Shown: piece after piece, positions 13,071 through 20,700 of the stretch
Layout of the letters: the number at the start of each line of letters is the position of its first letter
Position numbering within the stretch: the stretch's first letter is position 1
DNA from: Allobosea sp.
GTDB taxonomy: Bacteria > Pseudomonadota > Alphaproteobacteria > Rhizobiales > Beijerinckiaceae
NCBI RefSeq assembly: GCF_017308075.1
Contig: NZ_JAFKFX010000059.1
Coordinates: forward strand, 1-32,086
Reading direction: 5' to 3'
Length of the DNA: 32,086 nt
Notes under the pieces: model-generated
The model's database searches: none
What the model saw: the letters and a program-made list of their open reading frames with translations, nothing else
What the model was told of the DNA's origin: nothing
Position numbers and translations under genes: made by a program

Positions 13071-14495
13071 TCAGGCCGAGGTCGCCGCCGTGATGGCGTC
13101 GCTGTAGTCGCCCTTGATGAAGGCCTCGGGACGATAGACCGCGAGCGCCAGGCGCTCCTCGGCCAGGATCGTGACGAGGTTCTTCGTGAAGTTCTGGTCA
13201 TCTTCGGTCGAGATGGACACGTTCGCGTCCTCACGATCGAAGATCTGCGCGCCGAGCTGGAACGCGCCGACCAGGAACTTGTCGATCGTCATGGCCTGCG
13301 TGTCGACGACCGGGAGGCCCCAGAGGCGCTTCTCCAGATTGCCGGCCGGATTGGCCATGAGGTAGTTGCCGCCGAGGTCCTTGGTGAGCTCGATGGTCGC
13401 CCAGTCGGTCGGGTGCATGACGACGCCGTTGGGCGGGTACTCGGCCAGGAAGGCCTGCAGCATCGCCAGACGGATGACGTCGATCTTCGTCACCGGGGCC
13501 GCGATCGTGATCGGCGTCGAGAACGCAGTCGCCTGCGTGTAGATGCCGTTCAGGTCGGTGCCGGTGCCGCCGCCCATCAGGAGCTGCGTCTCCTCGGCAT
13601 ACATCAGGCCGTAGCGCAGGCGCCCGTCGATGTAGCTCTGGAGCATCGGCACGTCGTCGAGGATCTGCTTGGTCGCCTGGACCCAGTGCGCGATCGTGGT
13701 GACCGCGGTGGTCATCAGATCGAACTTGATCTCCGACTGCGGCTTGCGGGTGCCAGCGGTCTCGGTGTGCGTGGCAGCCGAGTTGGTGAACCCGGTCTCC
13801 TTCACATACTGGATCGCGTTGCTCGCGGTGCGGCCGGGGGTGATCAGGTCGCGGATCGTCATCCGGCGAAGCACGGGATCGATCAGGCCGCGGCGATCGG
13901 GAACGATCAGGTCGCCGGCCGAGCCGTTGGCGTCGGTGGTCAGCGAGGAGATGATCGCCTTGACAGGGAAGCTCGCGCTGAGCTTGCCGCCGCGCGCCGC
14001 CTTCTGGGCGAAAGCCTTGAAGTCGTCGCTCTCGGAGACCTGCTCACCGATGGACTTGCGCCGCTCCGGCTCACCGCCGCCGCGCACCATCTTCTGCTCG
14101 ATCTCGGTCATACGAGCGGCAAGCTCGTTGTGCTTGACCAGCGCCTCGTCGGCCGCCTTCTTCGTGTCCTCCGTCACCTTGCCGAGGTTCTTCAGCTCGG
14201 TGTTGGTCGTCTCGGCCTGCTTCTTCACATCGTCGGCCGCAGCCTTGAGGTCGCGAGCGAGGGCTGTGATGTCGGCGCCGGCGCCCTCGTCGGGCGGAGC
14301 GAAGGCGATACGCGGGGAGAACCGGCCGAAGCCAGCCGCGAGGCGCGCCACGCCACCGGCGGCGGCCAGGGCGAGCGGGGCATAATGCGAGGACGCCAGG
14401 ACCGCAGACGAAGCGGCGAAGGCATCGGTGGGCGTGATGGCGGCGAGCGCCAGCAGCCCGACCGCGAACGCGGCCAGGAAGGTCGAAATCTTCAT
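13071..14495 (-). CDS. Major capsid protein, HK97 family, with signal-peptide-like N-terminus
   Basis: This 474-aa protein has residues about 70-140 as a coiled-coil scaffolding (delta) domain (ITALARDLKAAADDVKKQAE...ARMTEIEQKM). Prohead protease probably cleaves around residues 165-180. The shell domain follows, with RRMTIRDLITPGRTASNAI, AETAGTRKPQSEIKFDL and the C-terminal FDREDANVSISTEDDQNFTKN, all typical of HK97 capsids. Unusually, residues 1-28 (MKISTFLAAFAVGLLALAA then ITPTDAFA) look like a cleavable signal peptide. AAGGA lies 9-10 nt before ATG 14495 and no other Met occurs before residue 129, so this start is well supported. The extension would presumably be removed with the delta domain. 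Confidence 0.93.
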   Translation of the reverse strand: MKISTFLAAFAVGLLALAAITPTDAFAASSAVLASSHYAPLALAAAGGVARLAAGFGRFSPRIAFAPPDEGAGADITALARDLKAAADDVKKQAETTNTELKNLGKVTEDTKKAADEALVKHNELAARMTEIEQKMVRGGGEPERRKSIGEQVSESDDFKAFAQKAARGGKLSASFPVKAIISSLTTDANGSAGDLIVPDRRGLIDPVLRRMTIRDLITPGRTASNAIQYVKETGFTNSAATHTETAGTRKPQSEIKFDLMTTAVTTIAHWVQATKQILDDVPMLQSYIDGRLRYGLMYAEETQLLMGGGTGTDLNGIYTQATAFSTPITIAAPVTKIDVIRLAMLQAFLAEYPPNGVVMHPTDWATIELTKDLGGNYLMANPAGNLEKRLWGLPVVDTQAMTIDKFLVGAFQLGAQIFDREDANVSISTEDDQNFTKNLVTILAEERLALAVYRPEAFIKGDYSDAITAATSA

Positions 14496-14506
14496 GAGGG
14501 TGGTCC

Positions 14507-15229
14507 TTACCGGGAGGGAGAGAACGCCAGCGCGGCCTCTTTGAGCGCACGCAGCGCGGGAGTGTTATCGACGCCCTCGGACTCCCTCCGAATGGCCTTG
14601 GCGTAGCCGACAGATGCGATCTGCACGGCCATCGCCTTCGGGACCCCTGCCTCACGCAGGAGGTCCTCGAATTCCTTGATCGGCATGGGGTCGCCATCGC
14701 GCAGGCGGCGGGCGAACTCTTCCATGCGTTCCGATTTGACGGCCTCGACCCGGGCCCGGCGATTGGCCGGGAACGAGACGACGCTGATCTCCATCAGGTC
14801 GAGTTTCTTCAGCAGGCGGTTGTTACCGTCCGGCTGGACCTCGACCTCGCGATAGCCGATCGAAAGGCCGCGGATCGCGCCGGCCTTCAGCAGCGCATGC
14901 GCCTCGCGACCGCGGGCGGTTTCCAGCACGAAACGGCCGGTGCCCTTCAGGCCCTTGCCGTCCTCGGCGAGGTCGTCCCAGACGCCGATCGGCTCATCCG
15001 GGTTGTGCTGCCAAAGCATGAGGGGCTTCGACCCCTCCTGCCGGTGGCGGGCCAGGCTCTCGGCGAACGCGCCGGGCATGACCTTCTCGCCATAGCTGTC
15101 GAGATTGCCGAAGATGGAGCCGTAGCCTTCGAACGTCCCCTCGTCGGAGACGCCCTTCACCTGCAAGGCGAAATCCTTGGTCTTGTGACCAGGAGCATCC
15201 TTGCGAAGGATTTGCGAGCGGATGATCAT
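14507..15229 (-). CDS. HK97 prohead protease
   Basis: This 240-aa protein of the U35/S78-type prohead protease family matures the capsid by removing the delta domain and then itself. Family marks are GYGSIFGNLDSYGEKVMPGAF, the catalytic His in LWQHNPDEPIG (H75), the catalytic Ser in IRGLSIGYREVE (S123), and DLMEISVVSFPANRRA (about 144-158). ATG 15229 overlaps the portal stop by 4 nt (ATGA). The C-terminal third (DGDPMPIKEFEDLLREAGVPKAMA) is the helical extension common in phage versions. Confidence 0.94.
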   Translation of the reverse strand: MIIRSQILRKDAPGHKTKDFALQVKGVSDEGTFEGYGSIFGNLDSYGEKVMPGAFAESLARHRQEGSKPLMLWQHNPDEPIGVWDDLAEDGKGLKGTGRFVLETARGREAHALLKAGAIRGLSIGYREVEVQPDGNNRLLKKLDLMEISVVSFPANRRARVEAVKSERMEEFARRLRDGDPMPIKEFEDLLREAGVPKAMAVQIASVGYAKAIRRESEGVDNTPALRALKEAALAFSPSR

Positions 15230-16488
15230 TGATCTTCCTCGTCTTCCGGCGCGCGGGCCGCAGCGGGCGCGGGCAGCTTGTTGGCCTCGGCGAGAGGCAC
15301 GTTCTGCGACTGGACGGTGAGCTCGTCGCCTCCGGGCAGAGGTGGCAGGTTCTCCAGGCGGCGGACCTCGTTGCGGGTCATGATGCCGTTCGTCACCATC
15401 ACCGCGTAGAACGCCGAGCGCGCCGCGCTATCTGTCCGCAGCAGGCCCTCGACCTTGAACTCGGGTTTCAGCACCGCGCGCTGCGCCGCCGGGATAAGCG
15501 AGCGAGAAACCGCCTGCTCGATCCGAGAAAGGTAGGGCTTCAGCGCGAAGGTCAGGAAGCCGATGAGCTGTTGCTCGAGGCCAGAGCCCCAGCTCGTGGA
15601 TTTCTGCGTATGGCCGACCATGAACGGCGGGACGCGGAACCAGCGGCAGATCTCCTCGACCTGGAACGATCTGGTTTCCAGAAACTGCGAATCCTCTGGT
15701 TTCATCGAGACGGCCTGGAAGGTCATCCCCGCCTCCAGCACCATGAGACCGCCCGCGTTGTCGCTGCCGACGAAAGGCGCGACGATCGCATCCTGGACCT
15801 GCTTGCGCTGCTCCGGCTTCAGCACCTGATCAATCGTCAGGATGCCGGTCGGCCGCGCGCCATTGGCGAAGATCGCACCGGCGAGCTCGTCAGCCGCCAT
15901 GGCCGTGCCCAGCGACTGCCGAGCGAACGAGATCGGCGAGAGACCGACATCCCCGGCGCCGCCGAAGCCGCGCACATGGAAAATCTCGTCTTCGCGATAG
16001 ACACGGCGGCCCTTCGGGTCGCTGTAGATGTATTCCCGCGCGCCAGATGAGGTGCGGCGAACCGCCATCCGGTCGCAGCGCAGCGGCGTCAGCGCGACGA
16101 CGCGGCCGCCGATGATCTCCTTCTTGGCGAAGGCATTGCCCCAGAGACAGAGGCTGAGGACGACGCCTTCCCAGAACTCGACAGCGGTGTGGTCGGCGTT
16201 TGGCGCGTCGTGGATCAGCGCATAGAGCGGGTCGTCTCCGGCAACTGTCCGGCCGCCGTCCGCTGCCGTCTTGTAGAGCATGAACGGCAGCGTCGCGACC
16301 GTCTCCGAGAGGAGGCGCACGCAGGCCCAGACCGTCGCCAACTCGAGCGAGGTCTCGGCCGTGACATGCTTGCCGGCGGCGTTGCCCGACGGATACGCGA
16401 CGCGCCAGGCGTCGGCATCAGTCAGGCCGAAAGCTGCCCGAACAACCGCCTTGATCCGAGCCGGGAAAGAGAGCCTCGTCTCAGCCAC
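15226..16488 (-). CDS. Phage portal protein, HK97 family
   Basis: This 420-aa portal subunit forms the dodecameric ring through which TerL pumps DNA. Typical signatures are VWACVRLLSETVATLPFMLYK, WEGVVLSLCLWGNAFAKKE, IFHVRGFGG and EEICRWFRVPPFMVGH. The start is taken as GTG 16488 (VAETRLSF), which overlaps the TerL stop by 8 nt; an in-frame TTG at 16503 adds only five residues inside TerL. The C-terminus is Pro/Ala/Glu-rich and disordered-looking (APAAARAPEDEEDQ). Confidence 0.94.
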   Translation of the reverse strand: MAETRLSFPARIKAVVRAAFGLTDADAWRVAYPSGNAAGKHVTAETSLELATVWACVRLLSETVATLPFMLYKTAADGGRTVAGDDPLYALIHDAPNADHTAVEFWEGVVLSLCLWGNAFAKKEIIGGRVVALTPLRCDRMAVRRTSSGAREYIYSDPKGRRVYREDEIFHVRGFGGAGDVGLSPISFARQSLGTAMAADELAGAIFANGARPTGILTIDQVLKPEQRKQVQDAIVAPFVGSDNAGGLMVLEAGMTFQAVSMKPEDSQFLETRSFQVEEICRWFRVPPFMVGHTQKSTSWGSGLEQQLIGFLTFALKPYLSRIEQAVSRSLIPAAQRAVLKPEFKVEGLLRTDSAARSAFYAVMVTNGIMTRNEVRRLENLPPLPGGDELTVQSQNVPLAEANKLPAPAAARAPEDEEDQ

Positions 16489-18208
16489 GGGCCATCGCCA
16501 CAATCGGGTTGCTGAGGAAATCGCTGATGTCCATGTCGCGGTCCCCCGCCATCTGCCGGCCCATCGCCATGATCAGGGCGACGGCGGCGTCGATCTTGTT
16601 CTCCGCGCGCTCCTTGCGCGGATAGACGTTGTCCTTGGCATCCTCTCGGGCGACGACGTTGCCCATCTGCCAGGTGAAACAGGGATCGCCGTCGTGCTCG
16701 ATCTTGCCGGACCGGATCAGCGCCTCGACCTCCTTCATCGGCTCCGACATCGTCAGCACCGTGTGCCGGAACTCCACGACCGGCAGGCCCTCGGCCATCA
16801 TCTCCGTGACGAGCATGGTCGCCTGCGCCGGGTCGTAGCCGATACTCTCGATCGTGTAGGTCTTCGAAGCGTCGACCAGATCCTCGAGGATTCGGCCGTG
16901 GTCGATCATCTCGCCATCGGTCTGGATCAGGCGCCCTGCCCTCTGCCAGGTCGCATAGTTCCCGGTCGCCTCGAGCTCGATCGTCTTCTCCGGCAGGTAG
17001 AACCGGCCGAACGCGGCGAAGCCGCCCATCGGCTTGCGGAACAGAAATACCGCTGCGGCGATGTCGACCTTACTGGCGAGATCGAGCCCGACCGTGCAGG
17101 GCATGCCGGCGAAGTCCGACATCTTGAGCGACGGATTCGCGCAGGCCTGCCACTTCGCGATGTTGAAATAGGCCTCCTTGGCGAAGACCCATTCGTTTAG
17201 GTGCTTGGTGCGGAAGGCGCTGGCCTTCCTGGCGTTGTTGATCGCGTCGCGCTGCTGGCTGAGCAGGAACTCGCCTTTGACCGAGACGTCAAAGTTGGGG
17301 TTCGCCTTGCGCAGCGTCTCCGGCTTCGTCCAGTCGTCGCCGGGCTGGTAATCGTCGTCCTCTGGCTTACCGACCGGGCCATCGATCCCGTACATCAGCG
17401 CGAACATCTCGGGATCGTCCGTGATCCCTTCGAGCATCCGACGTGCTTCCGTCACCATCTGGTAGCAGGGCCCGGCGACGTTCGCGCCGGCCGTGGTGAT
17501 GACCAGCAGGAGCGGCTGCTCCCGAGCGCCCATGCCGGTGACCATGGTCGAGACCATGTCGTCGGTCTCGTGCTCATGGTACTCGTCGATCAGCGCGCAG
17601 TGCGGCGAGGAACCGTCGCCCGGCTTGCCGATCAGAGGTTCGAACCGGCTCTCGTTCCCGAGCATGTGCAGGTTCGACGCGTTGACCGTGAGCCCTACCG
17701 CGCTGGCGAGCTGCGGCGATTTCAACGCCATCAGCCGCGCCGGCCGAAACACCTCCCAGGCCTGCTTCTCAGTCGTGGCGCCGGAATAGACCTCCGAGCC
17801 GTGCTCGCCGTCCATCGTCAGCATGTACAGGCCGACAGCGGCCGCCCATGCCGACTTGCCGTTCTTCCGAGGCTCCAGGATCAGCGCGGTCCGAAAACGG
17901 CGGTAGCCGTCCGACTTCCTCAGCCACCCGAACAACACCACGGTCTTGAAGACCTGCCACGGCGAAAGAACGAGCCGCTCACCTTTCGCTGCCCACTTGC
18001 CCTTCGTATGAGGCAGCAGCTCGATGAAGGTGCAGGCCTTCGCTGCTGCGGCCGCGTCAAAGCGATACGGATAGGCCTTCCCCTTCGATGCGGTGAGATC
18101 GTCAAGGTGGCGCTTGCAGGCCAGCCGAACCCAGCGGCAGGCCGGTGTCTTCCCGGCGACGACATCGCGAGCGTAGCGCTCAGCGATGCCCGCGAAATTC
18201 TTAGCCAC
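16481..18208 (-). CDS. Terminase large subunit (TerL)
   Basis: This 575-aa packaging motor is of the Terminase_1 type. Walker A is EPRKNGKS (residues 112-119), with Walker B at ALIDEY (205-210) followed by HEHE; the ITTAG coupling motif is at 237-241. The RNase-H-like nuclease begins at TVGLDLASKVD (D376), with later acidic residues in IGYDPAQA and KIDAAVALI. The start is GTG 18208, 15 nt after the small upstream gene. It lies between the P27-type small subunit and the portal, as in HK97-like phages. Confidence 0.95.
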   Translation of the reverse strand: MAKNFAGIAERYARDVVAGKTPACRWVRLACKRHLDDLTASKGKAYPYRFDAAAAAKACTFIELLPHTKGKWAAKGERLVLSPWQVFKTVVLFGWLRKSDGYRRFRTALILEPRKNGKSAWAAAVGLYMLTMDGEHGSEVYSGATTEKQAWEVFRPARLMALKSPQLASAVGLTVNASNLHMLGNESRFEPLIGKPGDGSSPHCALIDEYHEHETDDMVSTMVTGMGAREQPLLLVITTAGANVAGPCYQMVTEARRMLEGITDDPEMFALMYGIDGPVGKPEDDDYQPGDDWTKPETLRKANPNFDVSVKGEFLLSQQRDAINNARKASAFRTKHLNEWVFAKEAYFNIAKWQACANPSLKMSDFAGMPCTVGLDLASKVDIAAAVFLFRKPMGGFAAFGRFYLPEKTIELEATGNYATWQRAGRLIQTDGEMIDHGRILEDLVDASKTYTIESIGYDPAQATMLVTEMMAEGLPVVEFRHTVLTMSEPMKEVEALIRSGKIEHDGDPCFTWQMGNVVAREDAKDNVYPRKERAENKIDAAVALIMAMGRQMAGDRDMDISDFLSNPIVAMARG

Positions 18209-18223
18209 CGGGAGCCATAGTCG

Positions 18224-18421
18224 TTACTGGGCCGCGGCCTGCTCGGAAACGAGCTGCGTCAGATAAGCTGCGCTGGTCTCGCCATAGCTCGGCTCACGTC
18301 CTTCCGCCTCGTCGGCGAGGAACTTGTTCACGGTGCGGAATTCCGCCTCGAAGCGCTCCGGCTCCTCGATGAAGCGGCGCATCCACTCGTTGAAGGCCTT
18401 CACCATCTGCTCGTTGGTCAT
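18224..18421 (-). CDS. Small acidic protein between TerS and TerL
   Basis: This 65-aa, helix-rich acidic protein (MTNEQMVKAFNEWMRRFIEEPE...YLTQLVSEQAAAQ) starts one base after the TerS stop. Small genes at this position are frequent in alphaproteobacterial siphophages; no function is known to me. The tight spacing and ordinary codon use support it being real. Confidence 0.75.
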   Translation of the reverse strand: MTNEQMVKAFNEWMRRFIEEPERFEAEFRTVNKFLADEAEGREPSYGETSAAYLTQLVSEQAAAQ

Positions 18422-18422
18422 G

Positions 18423-18887
18423 TCAGCCTCCCATGAGGGCTTTGAAGGGATTCTCGTCGTTCTTCTTCCCGGCGGAGACCTTCGACCGTGCGGCGGGCGT
18501 CAGCCCGAGCTCGGACAGCAGCGCATGGGCGTGACGCATGGCCTCGCTTCTCTGCGCCACCATCGGATTGGGACGGATCATGCGATCGCCTGTCGCGCTC
18601 GTCGTGTCGTAAGTCCGCCCCTCGTCCTCGACGCGAGCGGTGGCGATCTCTACTTCCTCAAGCCGGCTCGCCGCCATGGCGATCACCGCCTGGTCAGCGG
18701 TCGAGAGGTAACCCATCCCATCGATGGTCGCGCACAGTCCGGCGAAGATCTCGGCAGCGCGATTCGAAAGCCAGAGCGGCGCTTCCGGCGCGCCCCTAGG
18801 AGCGACCGGCTCTGCATCGTTCCGACGGTCCTTCCGATCAGTGCCGGAAACGACCTTGAGATGCGAGGGTTTGCGCGGACGCGCCAT
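18423..18887 (-). CDS. Terminase small subunit, P27 family
   Basis: This 154-aa protein has the P27-type start (MARPRKPSHLKVVSGTDRKDRRN), the APEAPLWLSNRAAEIF segment, and the helical core (LSTADQAVIAMAASRLEEVEIA), followed by RPNPMVAQRSEAMRHAHALLSELGLTP. TerS recognises the packaging site and hands DNA to TerL. It begins the structural cluster. A 93-bp gap with inverted repeats separates it from the HNH gene upstream, a likely place for the packaging site. Confidence 0.92.
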   Translation of the reverse strand: MARPRKPSHLKVVSGTDRKDRRNDAEPVAPRGAPEAPLWLSNRAAEIFAGLCATIDGMGYLSTADQAVIAMAASRLEEVEIATARVEDEGRTYDTTSATGDRMIRPNPMVAQRSEAMRHAHALLSELGLTPAARSKVSAGKKNDENPFKALMGG

Positions 18888-18980
18888 GCGAGTTCACCTT
18901 GCGCTGACGCAAGCAACAAAACGTTCTTGGTTTTGACGGCGCGAGAAGTTTCCGGGGCGCGCGGTCCGGGCAGGAAAAGC
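18888..18980. other. Intergenic region between HNH and TerS genes; candidate cos/packaging region
   Basis: These 93 bp hold an inverted repeat CTTGCG-CTGA-CGCAAG (18898-18913) and a GC-rich segment near 18951-18972 (GGGGCGCGCGGTCCGGG). In HK97 the cos site lies between the HNH gene (gp74) and the TerS gene (gp1), the same order as here. This is positional inference only. Confidence 0.35.
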
Positions 18981-19421
18981 CTATAACTTTGGCTCTCCCC
19001 CCTCCTTTCCTTGCATCCGTGCAAGATCGCCGAAGACCTCGCGGCCGATCGCCATCGCCCGCTTGCTGGTGAGGCGCAGAGCCGAGGCTCCGATCTCACC
19101 ACGCGACCACATGACCTCTAGCCTGGCCTTCACCCTGTCGTGGCAGATGCGGCAGCAAGGTTGCCAGTTGCCGATGTCCCAGAAGAGATCCTGATCGCCA
19201 CGATGAGGGACGATGTGGTCGACGACATCAGTCGGGACTGTCTTGCCTCTGGCCTCACAGCCTATGCAGAGGGGATGCTGTGCCTTGAAGGCGAGACTCG
19301 CTCTATCCCATCGTGCCGAGTAGCCGCGGTCTCGTGCTGATCCTCGACGTGCGTCTACCTGCTTGCGTTGGGTGACAGGCGAGATGCGGGCGAGGCGGTG
19401 CTTGGGCGGGAGGGATGGCAT
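18981..19421 (-). CDS. HNH endonuclease (packaging-associated)
   Basis: This 146-aa HNH nuclease reads RGSARDRGYSARWDRA, then zinc-binding Cys pairs CIGC (52-55) and CRIC (90-93), the HNH core VVDHIVPHRGD (D68, H69), and asparagine in IGNWQPCC (N85), ending CHDRVK. HNH proteins beside TerS/TerL (HK97 gp74) stimulate cos cleavage by terminase. ATG 19421 is chosen because MPSLPPKHRLAR is the usual family start; the frame stays open upstream to 19589, but that part is low-complexity Arg/Gln sequence. It is the first gene after the terminator at 19606-19629. Confidence 0.88.
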   Translation of the reverse strand: MPSLPPKHRLARISPVTQRKQVDARRGSARDRGYSARWDRASLAFKAQHPLCIGCEARGKTVPTDVVDHIVPHRGDQDLFWDIGNWQPCCRICHDRVKARLEVMWSRGEIGASALRLTSKRAMAIGREVFGDLARMQGKEGGEPKL

Positions 19422-19605
19422 GTGACGCCTACTGCCCGTTCGGGCGAATTCTCGCGCTTGTGCCCGCTGTTGCTGTCGGCGTCGCGCGCCGGCCTCTGAC
19501 TTCGTTGCTATGCCCGAGACCGGGGACTGGCAGGCAACTAGCCCCCAGCCACTCAGGGGGCATTGGCGCTCGGGATGCGGGAACCGCATGATCTCGATAC
19601 GAGAA

Positions 19606-19629
19606 AGCCCGACCTGCTAAGGCCGGGCT
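19606..19629 (-). terminator. Intrinsic terminator between early and late genes
   Basis: On the minus strand a 9-bp stem AGCCCGGCC / GGTCGGGCT (one G-U pair) closes a 6-nt loop and is followed by TTCTC. It lies directly after the stop of the 67-aa gene (19630) and before the HNH-terminase operon. The short, imperfect T-tract makes it moderate in strength. Confidence 0.65.
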
Positions 19630-19833
19630 CTACATCAGTTTCTTGAACGACGCGCTCAGAATGGCCTCTCGGCATTCCATGCCATTGGCCATCCGCTGGA
19701 TCGACAACACGTTGACATCGACCTCAACACCACGGTGCGCCAAGACGCTGATGCGCTGGTTCAGGTCGCGCAGGCTCTTGCGCGCAGCCTCGATCAAATC
19801 CCGGTCCAACTGTTCATCAGAGGAAGCGGTCAT
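19630..19833 (-). CDS. Small helical protein (67 aa), last gene before the terminator
   Basis: This is a 67-aa acidic helical protein (MTASSDEQLDRDLIEAARKSL...NQRISVLAHRGVEVDVNV). ATG 19833 is preferred because AGGAG lies about 9 nt upstream. No family is recognised. It is the final gene of the leftward early operon, immediately followed by the terminator hairpin. Confidence 0.65.
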   Translation of the reverse strand: MTASSDEQLDRDLIEAARKSLRDLNQRISVLAHRGVEVDVNVLSIQRMANGMECREAILSASFKKLM

Positions 19834-19999
19834 CGGCCGGGCTCCTGTCACCCTGTGCGCCGATACATCCACGGTCGCCGGGCAAAGCTTCGCTTGTAGC
19901 CGCTGGTGAGGCGGCGCGGGGGTCGGGGAGCATCAGCTCTGTCAACTCAGACAGAGCGAGCACACACGCCGAACAATCCGTGAACATCGTCTCGCACAT
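19817..19999 (-). CDS. Possible 60-aa hypothetical protein
   Basis: An ATG-started frame (MCETMFTDCSACVLALSELTEL...) fills the gap between the NusG-like gene and the 67-aa gene and overlaps the latter by 17 nt. There is no convincing ribosome-binding site. The frame contains a perfect inverted repeat GCTCTGTC-N6-GACAGAGC (19936-19957), which could instead be a hairpin in an untranslated spacer. Coding status is uncertain. Confidence 0.35.
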   Translation of the reverse strand: MCETMFTDCSACVLALSELTELMLPDPRAASPAATSEALPGDRGCIGAQGDRSPADDRFL

Positions 20000-20019
20000 A
20001 ACGCGCGGGCGCGCAAGCC

Positions 20020-20700
20020 CTATGCGGCTCGAAGGGACGATGCAGGAACCGTTGCAGCAACAGAACGGCCGAACGCTTCGATCAGTACCTTTGCCTCATG
20101 CAGCCCGATGCAATCGACGATCGTCGCCTGCAGCAGCATGAACGGCCCCTCGATTATCGTTGCAGTATCTCCGGGGCTGAAGGGCGCCTTGGGCTTCTCC
20201 GGCTTGGGTGCCGCCACGCCATTCTGATAGTCGGCGATCGCGCGCAGTGCCCTCGCCGGGACCCGCACCCAGCCATTGCTATCCGAGACGATGGCCTGAA
20301 TTCCGTCGATGTCGAAGACGCTGCCGATGGGCTTGCCCTTGACGATGAAGCGCTGGGGCTCGCCCTCGCCTGCCAATAGCGGCCCGGCGGCAAACAGGTA
20401 TCGGGGGAAGGTCGCGATATCACCGTCGAAGGTGGTCCGCTTGCCGACCGTGACGGTCTTGTGCTCGCTGGGCCAGAACACAGAGCAGCCCGCCTCCTGA
20501 AGCCCCGCCATTGCTCGGCTTTCTGCGCGGGGGCTGGTGAAGATCAGGAACCACTTTGTCTTCGGGCGGAGATCGAGCTCTGGTGCCGCGTTCAGCGTCC
20601 TCGTCACGATGCGCTCGTTGGGCCCTGGCTCCTTCGCAGCAGCCTTCAGCGCGGCCTTCTTCCACTTGTCCTGCCGGCGGTTGCTGTTCTTCTTGGCCAT
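20020..20700 (-). CDS. NusG-family transcription factor (NGN + KOW), candidate antiterminator
   Basis: This 226-aa protein has a basic N-terminal tail (MAKKNSNRRQDKWKKAALKAAAK). A NusG N-terminal domain follows from about residue 49 (KTKWFLIFTSPRAESRAMAGL, CSVFWPSEHKTV, TFPRYLFAAG). After a Pro/Lys linker there is a KOW domain (PFSPGDTATIIEGPFMLLQAT...EAKVLIEAFGRSVAATVPASSL, about 173-224). NusG and RfaH relatives bind RNA polymerase and ribosomes and alter termination. ATG 20700 is coupled to the replication gene by TGATG. Being the last large early gene before the terminator at 19606-19629, it is well placed to let polymerase run on into the late genes (inference). Confidence 0.85.
   Translation of the reverse strand: MAKKNSNRRQDKWKKAALKAAAKEPGPNERIVTRTLNAAPELDLRPKTKWFLIFTSPRAESRAMAGLQEAGCSVFWPSEHKTVTVGKRTTFDGDIATFPRYLFAAGPLLAGEGEPQRFIVKGKPIGSVFDIDGIQAIVSDSNGWVRVPARALRAIADYQNGVAAPKPEKPKAPFSPGDTATIIEGPFMLLQATIVDCIGLHEAKVLIEAFGRSVAATVPASSLRAA

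Noticed and set aside
12627-14606. Very long plus-strand open frame opposite the capsid gene
   Set aside because: It is an Arg/Gly/Asp/His-rich shadow of the GC-rich capsid gene with no ribosome-binding site and no family pattern; the minus strand carries HK97 capsid sequence.
17201-18220. Plus-strand open frames opposite TerL
   Set aside because: These are antisense shadows; TerL motifs on the minus strand are unambiguous.
19422-19589. Upstream extension of the packaging HNH protein
   Set aside because: The frame is open, but the added 56 residues are Arg/Gln/Ala-rich without conservation signs; the family normally starts at MPSLPPKHR-type sequence.
19936-19957. Inverted repeat GCTCTGTC-N6-GACAGAGC as a terminator
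   Set aside because: There is no T-tract on either strand; kept only as a note on the doubtful 60-aa frame.
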